A stretch of 64,000 nucleotides of DNA from contig BGZK01001264.1 in NCBI GenBank assembly GCA_005406025.1, forward strand, positions 62,001-126,000, written 5' to 3'. How positions within the stretch are numbered: position 1 is the first letter of the stretch; every line of letters begins with the position of its first letter. A program made the position numbers and the translations under genes. This DNA is from Eumeta japonica. Lineage: Eukaryota > Arthropoda > Insecta > Lepidoptera > Psychidae. The notes under the pieces were generated by a model. That model made no database searches. It was not told the DNA's origin and was given only the letters and a program-made list of their open reading frames with translations. This document shows, piece after piece, positions 35,526-45,815 of this stretch.

Positions 35526-36816
35526 CGAGTAGTATCGATATATAATTTGGGATATATTACTAGGGATAATATATGAGTAAAAATATATTTAGTATCTTTA
35601 GTGGTAGAAGTATGAAGATTAATAATAACTGAATTTATTTTAAGAGTCAAACGCAAAAAACGGATAAAATACGTACCTATATAGCGGTTTCAAATTTCCA
35701 TAAAACATTTTATCTCGTCAATTGATTACACAAAATATTAAACGAAGTCATAACTCTGTGTTATAATAATTTTAATATATAATCCCCGAAGAATTCTCAT
35801 TAAACAAAATTTTGGCTCAAACAAAAGCAGTTAATAACTAATTTTCTCGGAGAGCGCTTGAATAGTAAATTAATAGACGCCACGGTAAATTTAATTTAAT
35901 ATTTACGCCATTTATTACGTCACTGTGACGAGTTGCTGTGGCGTGTTATTTCAATATCTAGTACGACGTAACAGGTATTTATGTTGTTTTTAATTTTTGA
36001 TATTTATAGGACTCTGTTTTTAAAGGTTAAAACGTACCCTTAAAGGTGAAATTTTGATCTGTTTTTTGGCATGTCAGGGTCTTTTGTTTCAGTGAATACT
36101 TTTGCATTTTTAATCAAATTATCGTGTAATTTATGATAATTTCTACTAATAATAAAAATGTGAGAGTGCGTTTTTGGTACTTTATTGTTATGACCAGTAT
36201 CACACAAGTACGAAACAATGGATCTGTGTGATTTTTAGATTCCGTACCTTAGTAGCAAATAACGAAACCCTCACTATCATTCCGGCGTTTGATTTTCTGT
36301 CAGTCTATATGTTACAAGCATTTATTTCAGAATCTGTTAAGTGTACAGATTTGAATAGTTATATATTATAAATTGAATTGAATGAATTGAATGCATAGTT
36401 ATATATTATGTTGACCCACATAACTTATATGATCCGATATTAGTTTCTTAAAAGTAGTCGGGTACAATTTACTAAAACAAATTAGACAAATACTATTCAA
36501 AACTTTAATCTTCCGAAGAATTTTAAATAATTCAGGTTAATAAGTAAGTATAGCGATTAAACTTATTTTTTTTGACTTGAGAAAAGTTGAAAATATATTT
36601 TTTATAATTTCTATAAATATCAATTAAATATTTTGATATGGCTCAATATCCAATTAGAAAAACACATATATACACTTTAATTTCACATTCTTATTACTAG
36701 ATGGCGTTAGATCTAAAATCAAACCGCGCTGTGATTGCATTTCAGAATCATTATCAGGGTACCGCATTCTGAATTTTGGTATAGCGGTGCACTAGACAAT
36801 AAAAAGTATATACATT

Positions 36817-37146
36817 AAAAAAAGTTCCTACCACGAAACCTTCAATGCACAAGTTTAACACACTCGGTTGGTTATTACAAAGAAATATCTTATGGGTGGA
36901 AAATTCGATAAGCTACTTTTCATCATGTAAAAATCACAGTCCCTGTGCAAAAGTTATTATGACTAACCCTGTAATTTATAAACCAAAATGAAAATAATTT
37001 AGTAAATGAATTAATATGATGCTGAAGTAACCCCTAAAACCAACCATAATGCACAGTCGGAATGAGATTCAAACTTAGCCCAAATTTAATTCTAGTAGTC
37101 TACGCGGTTGAAACCGCAGATCGTAATCCATGTAATAAATAATACA
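36817..37146. other. Unique flank right of the duplicated block
   Basis: Homology to copy 1 stops after TATACATT at 36816. The flank begins AAAAAAGTTCCTACCACGAAA. No gene or named repeat recognised. Confidence 0.5.
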
Positions 37147-37533
37147 GATCGAGAGAGAGGTCGGATTAGAATCGAGAGAGAGGTCGAGATTAGAATCGAG
37201 ACAGAGGTCGAGATTAGAATCGCGAGACAGGTCGAGATTATAATCGAGAGAGAAGTCGGATTAGAATCGAGAGAGAGGTTGAGATTAGAATCGAGAGAAA
37301 GGTCGAGATTAGAATCGTGAGACAGGTGGAGATTATAATCGAGAGAGAGGTCGGATTATAATCGAGAGAGAGGTCGGATTAGAATCGAGATAGAGGTCGA
37401 GATTAGACTCGAGAGAGAGGTCGAGATTAGAATCGCGAGACAGGTCGAGATTATAATCGTGAGACAGGTCGAGATTATAATCGAGAGAGAAGTCGGATTA
37501 GAAACGAAAGAGAAGTTGAGATTAGAATCGAGA
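37147..37533. repeat. 16-unit minisatellite, 23/24-bp unit
   Basis: Sixteen tandem units of GAGAGAGAGGTCGAGATTAG AATC (24 bp), some shortened to 23 bp (GGTCGGATTAG). Variants with GCGAGACAG or GTGAGACAG and ATAATC recur in the order seen at units 3-6 and 12-16, indicating amplification of multi-unit blocks. Frames on both strands read through it (RIEREVEI-type octapeptides) and are not genes. The unit relates to the GATCGGAATCGAGA arrays elsewhere in the window. Confidence 0.9.
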
Positions 37534-39412
37534 AGAAGAACGGATGCGAAATCGAGAGGAGAGAATCCAGATAAATTATAGAATTGGAAACCAGTTTGCG
37601 ATTTGAACGTCCGGCGAAATAGGAATGAAATGTAAATCAGGACCGGAATCAGCGTCGTAACTGGAAAAGAGATCACTTGATGTAAAACAAAATGAAGAAA
37701 TTCATGGCGAAACTTAGTGTTGTTACATATTATGAGTAAAACCCAAAAACAAAACGAAGTTCCAGATATTTATCGTTTGCGAAAAGAATAAAAAAAATGT
37801 TAAGTTTTTGCTTCTCCAACTTCTTAGCTTGTAAATTAAATGGCTCAGTTCGACTTATTTTTAACTATTGAATTGTACGCAGCTCTTGCTTCTTCAGTCT
37901 AAGTTTTTTTTTAATCTTAGTCAAACGAAAAACACGAGTAATGCATTTTTTTGAAGAAATAATTTAGTAATGCCCCACACAGTACTTTTGTAAAATTGTT
38001 ATCAAAAGTTTGATGAAATTTTCAATTCTTTGATGAAATGAAAATTACCGGAGTACATTCCGAATGATGCACAAATATCACATTTAAAAATATAACCAGA
38101 GATGGTTTGTCGCTGACAAATCTGTTTTCCTTTACGAACTTTTGATGGAGTTTATTACATCAGGATATAGGTTTCAGTTTCAGCTATAACACATTTAATT
38201 AAAATGTCAGAGCGCTACAAAAACATATACCTTGAAACAAAATTAGACAATACTAAGTAATTTATTTCAACCTCGTCGTCAGAAGTTGCTGCTCGATACC
38301 GTATATGATTGTCTTTGCCTTGTTTATCGATTATTCATCGTTGCGGACCAATTATAACATCGAGGTGGCGTTATTAATACATTCTCCATCCGATGACGTC
38401 CATGGACTATAAATCGACGAGCTGGTCACCTAGTGAATGTATAATTTTCGTCACATAACGTTGATTCTAAATTCGATTTCCAGCCAATGCACAATGTTTA
38501 TAAACTAACCTCATAACACGCTGACAGAGAGTTTAGATTGTGTACAAAGTTTACGTAATCCTACATTCACATTCATATAATTCTACATTTTATACTTAGT
38601 ACAAGATTGTAACTAGATATCAATGCTATCTTACTGGCTTGTAAGACCAAAAGCTGCTCGTGATAAACTATAGATCTTTATTAAGCGTATTGAAATTCCG
38701 TTAAAGGAAGAGCGAACGTTCTCGATGGCGCGCGTGGTATTGAATAATAGGGTTTTAACTAATAATTAAAATACCATACTATATTTGTCGATAAATTATA
38801 TAAGCTACTTCGCGTGATGACCGAAAGTGAAATTAAAATTAATATCGCCTAATAAAGCAATGAACTATAAGCCATCAAAAATTCTATGCTATCTCTTTCT
38901 TGCAAAACGATGTTAATACGCCATAAGTAAACAGTGACGTCACTGCGTACTAGACTAGTGCGTTCTCTGTTTACTTAACAATTTACATTAGTCATTACTC
39001 GGGTACTTTTATACTTATCAAAAAATCACTTTCACTATAATTTTACTCAAACAGAAAAGCTACAAATAAAGTAATATAAAAACAATAGTGAACTACTCCA
39101 TTCTCGGGGAAATGTATTTTTATATGAATAATAAAATAAAAAAGAAATGTTTGTCAAGTTTCAAATCCTGCATATGGACAGCAATTTTGTTCCGATAACA
39201 CTGGACAACAAAAAAAAATTTTGTCTCCTGTAATTTTTTTATTTCCTATAATTTTGTTTTTATCTCAAGTTCTCGCGTATTTTTTAAATATGGCAACAAT
39301 TTTTCTTTAACGGCTTTCGTTTTGAGTTACTGCGAACTACCCTTATTTACTATTCTTACTTAGTTTTGCGTTTTTATTGAACAGTGAAATATATTTTGTT
39401 ATTGTTTTCGAT
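37534..39412. other. No gene; contains a short 11-bp inverted repeat at 38924-38977
   Basis: TAAGTAAACAG (38924-38934) and CTGTTTACTTA (38967-38977) flank 32 bp with TGACGTCACTGCG. 38270-38470 is somewhat GC-rich without an open frame. Nothing else recognised. Confidence 0.45.
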
Positions 39413-39985
39413 ATGGCTTCGTCAAGAAGTTGTGTGCTAAATCCCGATTGTTTTTGCTATATTTGTGGTGAATGTGTTTTTGAAAAAATATCGAAAACCT
39501 ATATTGAACTATGTAAAAACTACGTATTATCAATACTTTAAAATATTGATAGGCCACAGATTAGGCAATTCGTGAAAGATCCTAATTTTGCCAAACCAAT
39601 GACTGAAGTCGAATCCAAAGCTTGGAATTCATTTTTTTTATTATTATGAGTAGAGTTTCCTAGACAAAAAGAAATATGACGACCATTTCGAGCTTGTTGA
39701 GTCCACGTTATCAAACTTGCAAGAGCTAGGGTGGAACATGAGCATAAAAATCCACTTCCTGCACTTGCATTTAGATCGATTTCCACAAAGTCTGGGTAAT
39801 TTTAGTGACGAGCAGGGTGAAAGATTGCATCAGGATCTTCGGACAATGAAGAAGTCAGTGGCGGTGGGACTCACATATGATGGCAGACTACTGCTGGGAG
39901 TTTGCAACGAGATCTACCTAAGGTCGTTAATTCAAGGAAATCTTATAAGAGATCATTTGATAGTGTTCAACAGAAATTTTGTTAA
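39413..39985 (+). pseudogene. Internally deleted copy of an arthropod multicopy transposon-like gene
   Basis: It starts at ATG 39413 with a Cys-containing N-terminus (NPDCFCYICGE) and reaches a TAA at 39539-39541. The same frame then continues with QIRQFVKDPNFAKPMTEVE. After a frameshift near 39640 come HFLHLHLDRFPQSLG and DEQGERLHQDL, and after another near 39848, DSHMMADYCWEFATRST. I know this order of words from the C-terminal end of a long, multicopy, transposon-like protein family in insects and other arthropods, in which about 500 residues separate the N-terminal NPxxFCYxCGE from the QIR...P segment. That middle is missing here. It is non-functional. The adjoining short frame at 39717-39998 reads only part of it. 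Confidence 0.7.
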
Positions 39986-41106
39986 CATATTGTATTAATT
40001 TTCTGTATTTTTTTTTGACAAAATAATAAAACTGTTTATTTCAAAAAGTAAAGCTCTTAGCAATTTCCCATTATTTTTCACATAGTTAGTGCCATAAAAA
40101 TATTCAATAGCAGAAAAAATAATAATAAAGGAAACAGGACTTGTGTTGACGAGTGTAATATTTCAAAAAATCTGCAAGTGTATGCTATCTTCTCATTAAT
40201 CGATATAAATAATATCAGCAATAATAAAGTTCTATTTTCCAACCACAGTTATTGTTATGAAAGACTTGGTAATTGAAATGACATTTTCAAAAACATTATA
40301 ATATATAAAACAAATATTTGACTCGGCTGTTGAAATGCGACCTTAGAGTATAAATAGCATAGAGGGAGAAAGAAAATAGCAATACACTCCTTTCCACTTA
40401 GACTTGTTTTTCTTACGACGTCTGTATTGAGGCAAAAAGAGATTGTAATATATAATTAACAAGCACGCCCCTGCCAAAGGTGTACATTTATTTACTGAAA
40501 TATCTAACGATGTGCCTTATCAAAACTGTTATCGCCAGTTTTTGTAATTTGTTTTCGCCATAAATACATATGGAAATTCTTAAACTTTTTTGAACGCGTT
40601 ACTGTGTCAGTAAATAATCATACAATAATACGAACAAAATTTATTTAAATTAAAAGTCTGTCTGTTTGTTCGGGCTGATTTTTGAAACGGCTGAATAAAA
40701 TGTGATAAAAGATATTACTCTGTTCCCATATATTATTCACATAAACACCAGAAGTGACGAAAAATCGTTTTTTACATTCCAAATAATATTTATGTACCCT
40801 CAAAATCCAGTTAAAGTATCGAACTTCTGATGATTTATTTATTAACAGCAAACTATATATTTTTTGTAACCATAAAAAAAAACATAATGATTATTAAATC
40901 TGTTTTACAAAATACTGAAATACTCATTAAGAGTATCATGTTTTATTCTCAGACTTTCTTCTACACATCGGTATACCTAAAGATGGCCATAATATACCAG
41001 AGCATTTAATATCTGCATTGTCTTAGTGCAAAAATGCGCAAAGATGACTCCAGTGTAATTTCTTAATCGATGTCATTCACCCATACTGTGATTAATTAGC
41101 TTTAGC
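39986..41106. other. AT-rich stretch without recognisable gene
   Basis: No coding segment or named repeat recognised. Several AATAAA words occur (for example near 40023) and may belong to the end of the pseudogene's source element. Confidence 0.45.
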
Positions 41107-41376
41107 AGAAAAATGGGTCGGCTCGATCGGTTAATGTATAACACTCTCACAAAATACAGACGTGAAGTAACAGCTTTCGATGTTGCATTTCGTCCAGTGA
41201 GTGAGCGTTGCAGTGGCCCACTACCTCCCCGTCAGATATTCCACTCCTACTCAAGAGACGGGCACCGCAACGCAGTGACTCCTCTGGAGTTGCGACTGTC
41301 CATGGACGGCGGTGACCACCTTACTCTTCGGTGGTTCGCATGCTCGTTTGCCCTTCAAAAATGCTATAAAATGTAG
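41107..41376 (+). mobile_element. SINE-like element with jockey-LINE-type 3' tail
   Basis: 41133-41205 (ACACTCTCACAAAATACAGA, GAAGTAACAGCTTTCGATGT) aligns with the reverse complement of 16205-16265. 41290-41376 (CTGTCCATGGACGGCGGTGA, GCATGCTCGTTTGCCCTTCA) is the tail shared with the jockey-like remnant at 46790. The tail is followed by AAAATGCTATAAAATG. The 87-codon frame through it is a by-product. Confidence 0.5.
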
Positions 41377-42275
41377 AAGAATCATATATGGACGGTTATA
41401 CATTTTAGAAGTTTAATCAAATCATACAATGTTCTGAACGTTAGTAGCCAACTAGTCAGGAGGGAAGTGAAGCGTTGCTTTCAACGAGACATAGGTATTT
41501 CACGAAATGCCTTCGTCTTAAGGCGAAGGCGAATCGAACGGGCGAAAGCGAGTAGTGCATTTCTACCACCTAGTTATTGATGCCCAAATTCGTCGTGTTT
41601 TGAACCATTGCATACCCCACTCTTTAAACCATCGCCAATTCTCAAAGTATTGTATTATCTCAAATATTATCTAAAATAGGAGAACAAGGTGGGACTATAC
41701 AGTTTTATTCTTTTAATGTAATTCACATACTTGTATGAAATTAAAGAAGTTTAAAAATTTAGGCAAAAAATCAGATTTTAAGTACCAGATTGTTTTTTCT
41801 GTTTAAATTTCAAATTTAAAAAATCGACATCTGTGTTATTTATCTTTGTCCGCTATTTAGCGGACTAAAATAAATTAAATAGAAAGTCTAAAGAGAAAGT
41901 CGAATGGAGGTGGCGTAAACTTTTTGTTATGTCTTTTTTGTCAAATTACGATTTCTACCAGTTTTCTACTCCTACCGCAAGTTGCGTTAAGAAATTTCGT
42001 TCCAGAAAATTAGGCAAGGAAATAACTTATGATTATATGAGAAACATTTTTTTTTTTGGTTAAATGATGCTTTCTTTGTGTTGCCAAAATATTATTTTAA
42101 ACTAAATCGCAAAACTACCAAAATAACTTTTATATTTAATTTTTTGGTACTTTAGGACAATTTCTTTACATGATTGTCTTTCCTCTTTAAAAAAAATAGT
42201 TACAAAATATATTCCACTTTCTAATATGGGATTTGATTCATTTTCAATAATCCGTGACGGTGTTTAAATGCGCAG
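41377..42275. other. Intergenic or intronic DNA left of the first visible exon
   Basis: AT-rich. No further upstream exon of the following gene could be supported. Its remaining exons may lie outside the window or be too short to recognise. Confidence 0.45.
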
Positions 42276-42420
42276 GCGCAGCGGACAAGGAGGCCGACGA
42301 TGACGAGGGCCCGGCAGCGGGCGGCGGGGGTGGCGGTGGCGGCGCCGATGGCGGAGAGGATGCCACCGATGACGAGCGAGGCAAACACCTTCTGCCCCTG
42401 TCCGCACATCCCGCACCACT
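42276..42420 (+). CDS. Exon: acidic, glycine-rich segment
   Basis: The acceptor is AAATGCGCAG before 42276 (an alternative AG ends at 42281) and the donor is CCACT/GTGAGC after 42420. The frame is fixed by GCG GAC AAG GAG GCC at 42281-42295. It encodes ADKEADDDEG, an eight-glycine run, GEDATDDERGKHLLP and LSAHPAP, ending with two bases of a split leucine codon. GC content is far above the background and third positions are mostly G or C. Confidence 0.6.
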
Positions 42421-44470
42421 GTGAGCATTCATTTATTTTATTGAAATTATATGTTGGAGTTTATTCTTTAAGAATCGATTTTCATATACAGCCCGCTGTA
42501 TGCAATAATGGGGAGCAAAATCGAGTGTTAACGAAAAGTGAAGTCGTTATGCTTCCCGTCCACGCATATTATGCTGAATGTGTGTATTTTTATTCCATTG
42601 TTATTTTATAATTGTATTATTTTTAACGTAAATAGTTTAAGTTTTCAATGTATATAGTGTTCGACGTTATTGCCATTGTAAGCAACCAACCGTTCAATGT
42701 GGTTTTTCGAATTTTCAAAGTATCATTATGTAGCATAATTTATCGAATATATTTTTCCGATATAATAGAAATAAATATTAAAACAAGCATATGCATGGTT
42801 TCAGTATTATAAGAGATGAGTTTATTTATCCCTTTTGCCTATTATATATATTCTAAGAAAATCATTCTTACGGGGTAAACTCCAATCGAGCGTCGGAGCT
42901 AAGACGCACCGAGCTGACATATACAAAAAGATATCCATTTCTGTCACATTCGTGTACATTATTATGATAAACGATGAACTTCTGTTCTACTTGGGGTGTA
43001 TTGAATTTCTCAGATTCTATGGCAGTGATCGCAATGACTATTGCGAAGTTTGCAAAAAAATATGTAAAAGATTTATTTTAATACGTTTAGTCCATTGCAA
43101 ATATTTGAACTTGTAATGTAATCCGACCGCTGAGATAATTAAATTACGTTTTGATCCAAATCAAGCAACGATGAGTTCACGACATATTTTCTATTTTACA
43201 GAGAAATATCAGCAAGTCAACAAGACTTCTTTAAGATGCTGGATGAAAAGATAGAAAAGGTCAGTTTAAATTTAAATCTTAAGAGCATTTTCTTATAAAT
43301 TGTGTTTGTACCAATTTTATACGTGCTGTCAAGTTGTAATAGAACCTTGCATTTTTTTATTGTTTTAAGAAAATGTCTAGAAAATTGGTATTTAAGTAAT
43401 GATTAACATAATTTTAATAGACGTGACTGAAACATGCAATACGTTTCATTATGCCCAGGGCAAAGACTACGACTCGTCCAGCGAAACGGAGCTACGGCTT
43501 GAACGGGAAAGGAAGGTAGCGCTGATACAGCAGTGGAAAGCAACCTCTAAGAGCACACAGTCTTCACAGTCTCAACCTAGCCCGCCTACCCCCGCGCGTC
43601 GCCGAGGACCTGCGCCCGCGCCCTCTCCCAGCTCCGATGCACGTAGCCCCGCCACCGTCCGAAGGTGTTGCCGGGTGAACGGCGATCGTGACTGGCCACC
43701 AGATTCGCCAAAACGCACCACCGCCACCACTCATTGGCGCAACAACCCTAAAGTAGCCCCCTACGCCTCTAAGAAGAAAGGCCTCGATGCTAACGATAAC
43801 AAAGCGGAAACGGATACCGGAAGCCCTCCGGCACAGCCCTATATAGCCCAAATCGTCACCTACCCCATGTCTCAACAGGTGACATCCCAGACTCCACAAT
43901 ACATAGCGCCTCCCGAACAATATCAAGACCCTGAGGAGACATCCCGCCTACCTCTCTATTTCGTGCCTGCCTCCCCCCACCCTGAACAAATAGCCCAACA
44001 GCGCCATCAAACAGCTATACACTTACAGCAGTACGTGGCGATGAAACAAGCCCAGCAACACATGTTCAGTTACTACCAGCGAGCGCCTCACCCGTATTCC
44101 CGACGAAATCGCGAGCGACGGCAGCCTGAGGCCGCACAGCGCTCCCGGGAGGGGTTACATCGGAAGCGTTTGGGGCAGCTCGAGCTACTACCGCGGCGAA
44201 GAGCTCCAGTACTGTCCGCCGCAGCTAGTCCTCCGGCCCGGTTCGGCGGGCACTCTGCCGCGATCCACGAAAATGGACAACGAGGTATCGACGAACTCCT
44301 GCCAATCCCTGAACGTGATGAGAGCGAAGCCGGTGGGCCAAGTGGTGTGCGCGCCCGAGCTGGCCGTGGTGACCGCTCAGCAGGCGCCCGCGCCCGACCC
44401 GCCCGACAAAACGGCCCGCGCCCCCAACGCGAGGACGCTCAAAAACTCAAAAAGTCTAGATTCCACGTGA
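42276..44470 (+). CDS. 3' part of an unrecognised spliced host gene (three exons)
   Basis: Three GC-rich segments in AT-rich surroundings join with matching splice phases: 42276-42420, 43202-43259 and 43459-44470. The predicted protein piece is an acidic Gly-rich stretch (ADKEADDDEGPAAGGGGGG), then ATDDERGKHLLPLSAHPAP, then a helical EISASQQDFFKMLDEKIEK joined to GKDYDSSSETELRLERER and VALIQQWKATSKS, and finally about 300 residues of Pro/Ser/Gln-rich low complexity. It has no membrane segment and no enzyme motif I can name. Earlier exons are not seen. It is probably an intracellular scaffold- or regulator-like protein, which is inference from composition only. In the last exon the reading frame must shift by one base near 44085-44100. 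Confidence 0.7.
43202..43259 (+). CDS. Exon: short helical segment EISASQQDFFKMLDEKIEK
   Basis: 58 bp between TATTTTACAG and GTCAGT. The first base completes the codon split from the previous exon (CT+A, leucine), and 19 codons follow, ending in phase 0. It is too short to appear as an ORF, but the two splice sites and the phase agreement on both sides make it convincing. Confidence 0.65.
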
Positions 44471-44487
44471 AAGTTAAAGAAGAATAG
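43459..44487 (+). CDS. Last coding exon, low-complexity C-terminus, with frame disturbance
   Basis: The acceptor is ATGCCCAG before 43459; the upstream ATG at 43399 is intronic. It encodes GKDYDSSSETELRLERERKV, then Pro/Ser/Arg-rich and Gln-rich sequence (QYIAPPEQYQDPEETSRLP, HLQQYVAMKQAQQHMFSYYQ). From about 44090 the naive frame becomes Arg-rich and ends at 44487. The +1 frame instead reads IPDEIASDGSLRPHSAPGRG, SVWGSSSYYRGEELQYCPP, VLRPGSAGTLPRSTKMDNEV and SLNVMRAKPVGQ, with a stop at 44468-44470. The second reading has normal composition and is more likely real, so a 1-base error around CACCCGTATTCCC is suspected. Confidence 0.65.
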   Translation, partial: GKDYDSSSETELRLERERKVALIQQWKATSKSTQSSQSQPSPPTPARRRGPAPAPSPSSDARSPATVRRCCRVNGDRDWPPDSPKRTTATTHWRNNPKVAPYASKKKGLDANDNKAETDTGSPPAQPYIAQIVTYPMSQQVTSQTPQYIAPPEQYQDPEETSRLPLYFVPASPHPEQIAQQRHQTAIHLQQYVAMKQAQQHMFSYYQRAPHPYSRRNRERRQPEAAQRSREGLHRKRLGQLELLPRRRAPVLSAAASPPARFGGHSAAIHENGQRGIDELLPIPERDESEAGGPSGVRARAGRGDRSAGARARPARQNGPRPQREDAQKLKKSRFHVKVKEE

Positions 44488-44677
44488 CGTTTGTAATTAT
44501 GTAGATTTTCTAAATGTTCGTTGTATTCTATTAGATTAAAAATCATACAAAATATTGTATAGTGTCAAACGTAATTTATAAGCTAATTTTTAGTGATGTG
44601 GTTATTCGTAAACATAGACTCGTTAAAATTTCTACGAAAAATAATTCCATATTCTCTAACAGCAGATTTTATTGTAA

Positions 44678-44683
44678 AATAAA
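44678..44683 (+). terminator. Candidate polyadenylation signal AATAAA
   Basis: First AATAAA downstream of the stop codon of the three-exon gene, about 210 bp after it. AATAAA is frequent by chance in this AT-rich DNA, so support is weak without transcript data. Confidence 0.3.
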
Positions 44684-45177
44684 AATTTTAGAATCTAACA
44701 TTCATAAACGTTATGTGGTAACACCAAATCTAATATAGTTCAAAAATAATATCTTACGAATAATCACCTCGCTTATCGAACTACAAATTAAATTCTAAAA
44801 TGATAAATATCGTATTACAAATATCATGTGATTTAGTCGGTTTTCTTTTACATCGATACATAAAATAAGTGTTTATGTATATGCGATTCCAGATGAAAAT
44901 TTGATGTGATTTTACCTATAAATAATGCGACCACGAAATGTTTACCTTTCCCGAAGCTCCGAAAGTAATCAAGCTCACATCAAACACATGGATGTATCAT
45001 ATTATATTTGAAACGAACAGTATGAAATCTTAACATCTTCGCAGAACACCTAACAAACATTTTCCTACAAGGAATATACACAAAGAAAAATGTTTTTCTA
45101 TTAGAAACTTTAATAGTTAAAACAGTGAACACGAATTTTGCCATTGTTAGTGTTCACTTATCCTCAAATTCCATATC

Positions 45178-45183
45178 AATAAA
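45178..45183 (+). terminator. Alternative polyadenylation signal AATAAA
   Basis: AATAAA in CATATCAATAAACG with a GT/T-rich element 15-30 bases downstream, the usual layout of a cleavage site. It lies about 710 bp after the stop codon. Confidence 0.3.
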
Positions 45184-45304
45184 CGTAATATCCAGCTGTC
45201 CATGTTTTTGTTCACTTTATTTATTTGACTGGTGGCTGTTTTCTCGCTAAATTTCTCAATAATTTGGCACGAAGAGCTAGTGCGAAACCTAGCTACCTAT
45301 ACAA

Positions 45305-45425
45305 GTGGTGGCCTAGTGATCAACAATTCTTTTAGTGTGTTTGATTCATTAAACATCAACTAACCACTAACGAACAGGCTGAGTGAGTTCTTGTAATTCT
45401 TATTGTGTCAAGCATAGATCACCCT
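45305..45425 (+). mobile_element. Decayed tRNA-derived SINE (TGGCCTAGTGATCAAC type)
   Basis: GTGGCCTAGTGATCAACAAT, then GTGTTTGATTCATTAAACAT, aligns with 46549-46600 (TGGCCCAGTGGTTAACAGTT, TTTGAATCATTGTGAATCAG). The box A-like start is recognisable; box B is lost. Confidence 0.4.
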
Positions 45426-45550
45426 ACTAGAAAAAAAAAAGTTATGGTATACCGTCTTAATCGAAGAATTTTTTGATTGATAAAATAAAACTAATTTATC
45501 CGATCAATAATATAAATTTACTTGCTTCAAAATATTTTTTCATTAAAAAT

Positions 45551-45552
<2 letters not shown>

Positions 45553-45627
<75 letters not shown>

Positions 45628-45629
45628 TA
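45553..45629. repeat. (AT)n microsatellite
   Basis: An uninterrupted AT dinucleotide run of about 68 bp to 45620, then ACATATATA. The 63-codon frame through it (Ile-Tyr repeats) is not a gene. Confidence 0.95.
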
Positions 45630-45815
45630 AGGAGAATTGAATTCATACGTTTTTGTTTTTGCTTTTGGTCGGCAGATTGCTGTTGCACAATTGCCTTTAA
45701 AACTGTTCTGTGACAGGTTCTGTGCTAAAATTAAAACAAAATTTGGCGGCGATTCTAAGTTGACTTTTTACTATCAATGAAAAGCTATTGGTGTTAAAAG
45801 GCGTTTCCATTATTC

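Larger units (their letters stand above)
23062..36816 (+). repeat. 13-kb duplicated block, copy 2
   Basis: Direct repeat of 9933-23001. It is longer mainly through an insertion at 34448-35037 and two extra 102-bp minisatellite units near 28340-28600, and shorter elsewhere by about 120 single-base losses between 28.7 and 34.4 kb. Early in the copy (23.1-24.4 kb) homopolymers are longer than in copy 1; later they are shorter. Confidence 0.95.
44488..45304 (+). other. Probable 3' UTR and downstream intergenic DNA
   Basis: AT-rich, no ORF. AATAAA words at 44678-44683 and 45178-45183 are candidate polyadenylation signals; the second is followed within about 25 bases by a TGT-rich stretch (CCATGTTTTTGTTC). 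Confidence 0.4.

Noticed and set aside
37108..37676. Overlapping plus and minus ORFs with octapeptide-like repeats, and a superficial resemblance to a CRISPR array
   Set aside because: Units are directly adjacent with no unique spacers and both strands are open because the unit lacks stops; it is a minisatellite in a eukaryotic genome.
42221..42432. Two minus-strand ORFs with Pro and Ala runs
   Set aside because: Antisense shadows of the glycine-rich exon at 42276-42420.
43399..43458. ATG at 43399 as the start of the 362-codon ORF
   Set aside because: The first 20 codons lie in the intron before the acceptor at 43457-43458; the phase-consistent upstream exons show that translation enters from the spliced exon.
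43564..43926. 120-codon minus-strand ORF
   Set aside because: Antisense shadow of the GC-rich coding exon.
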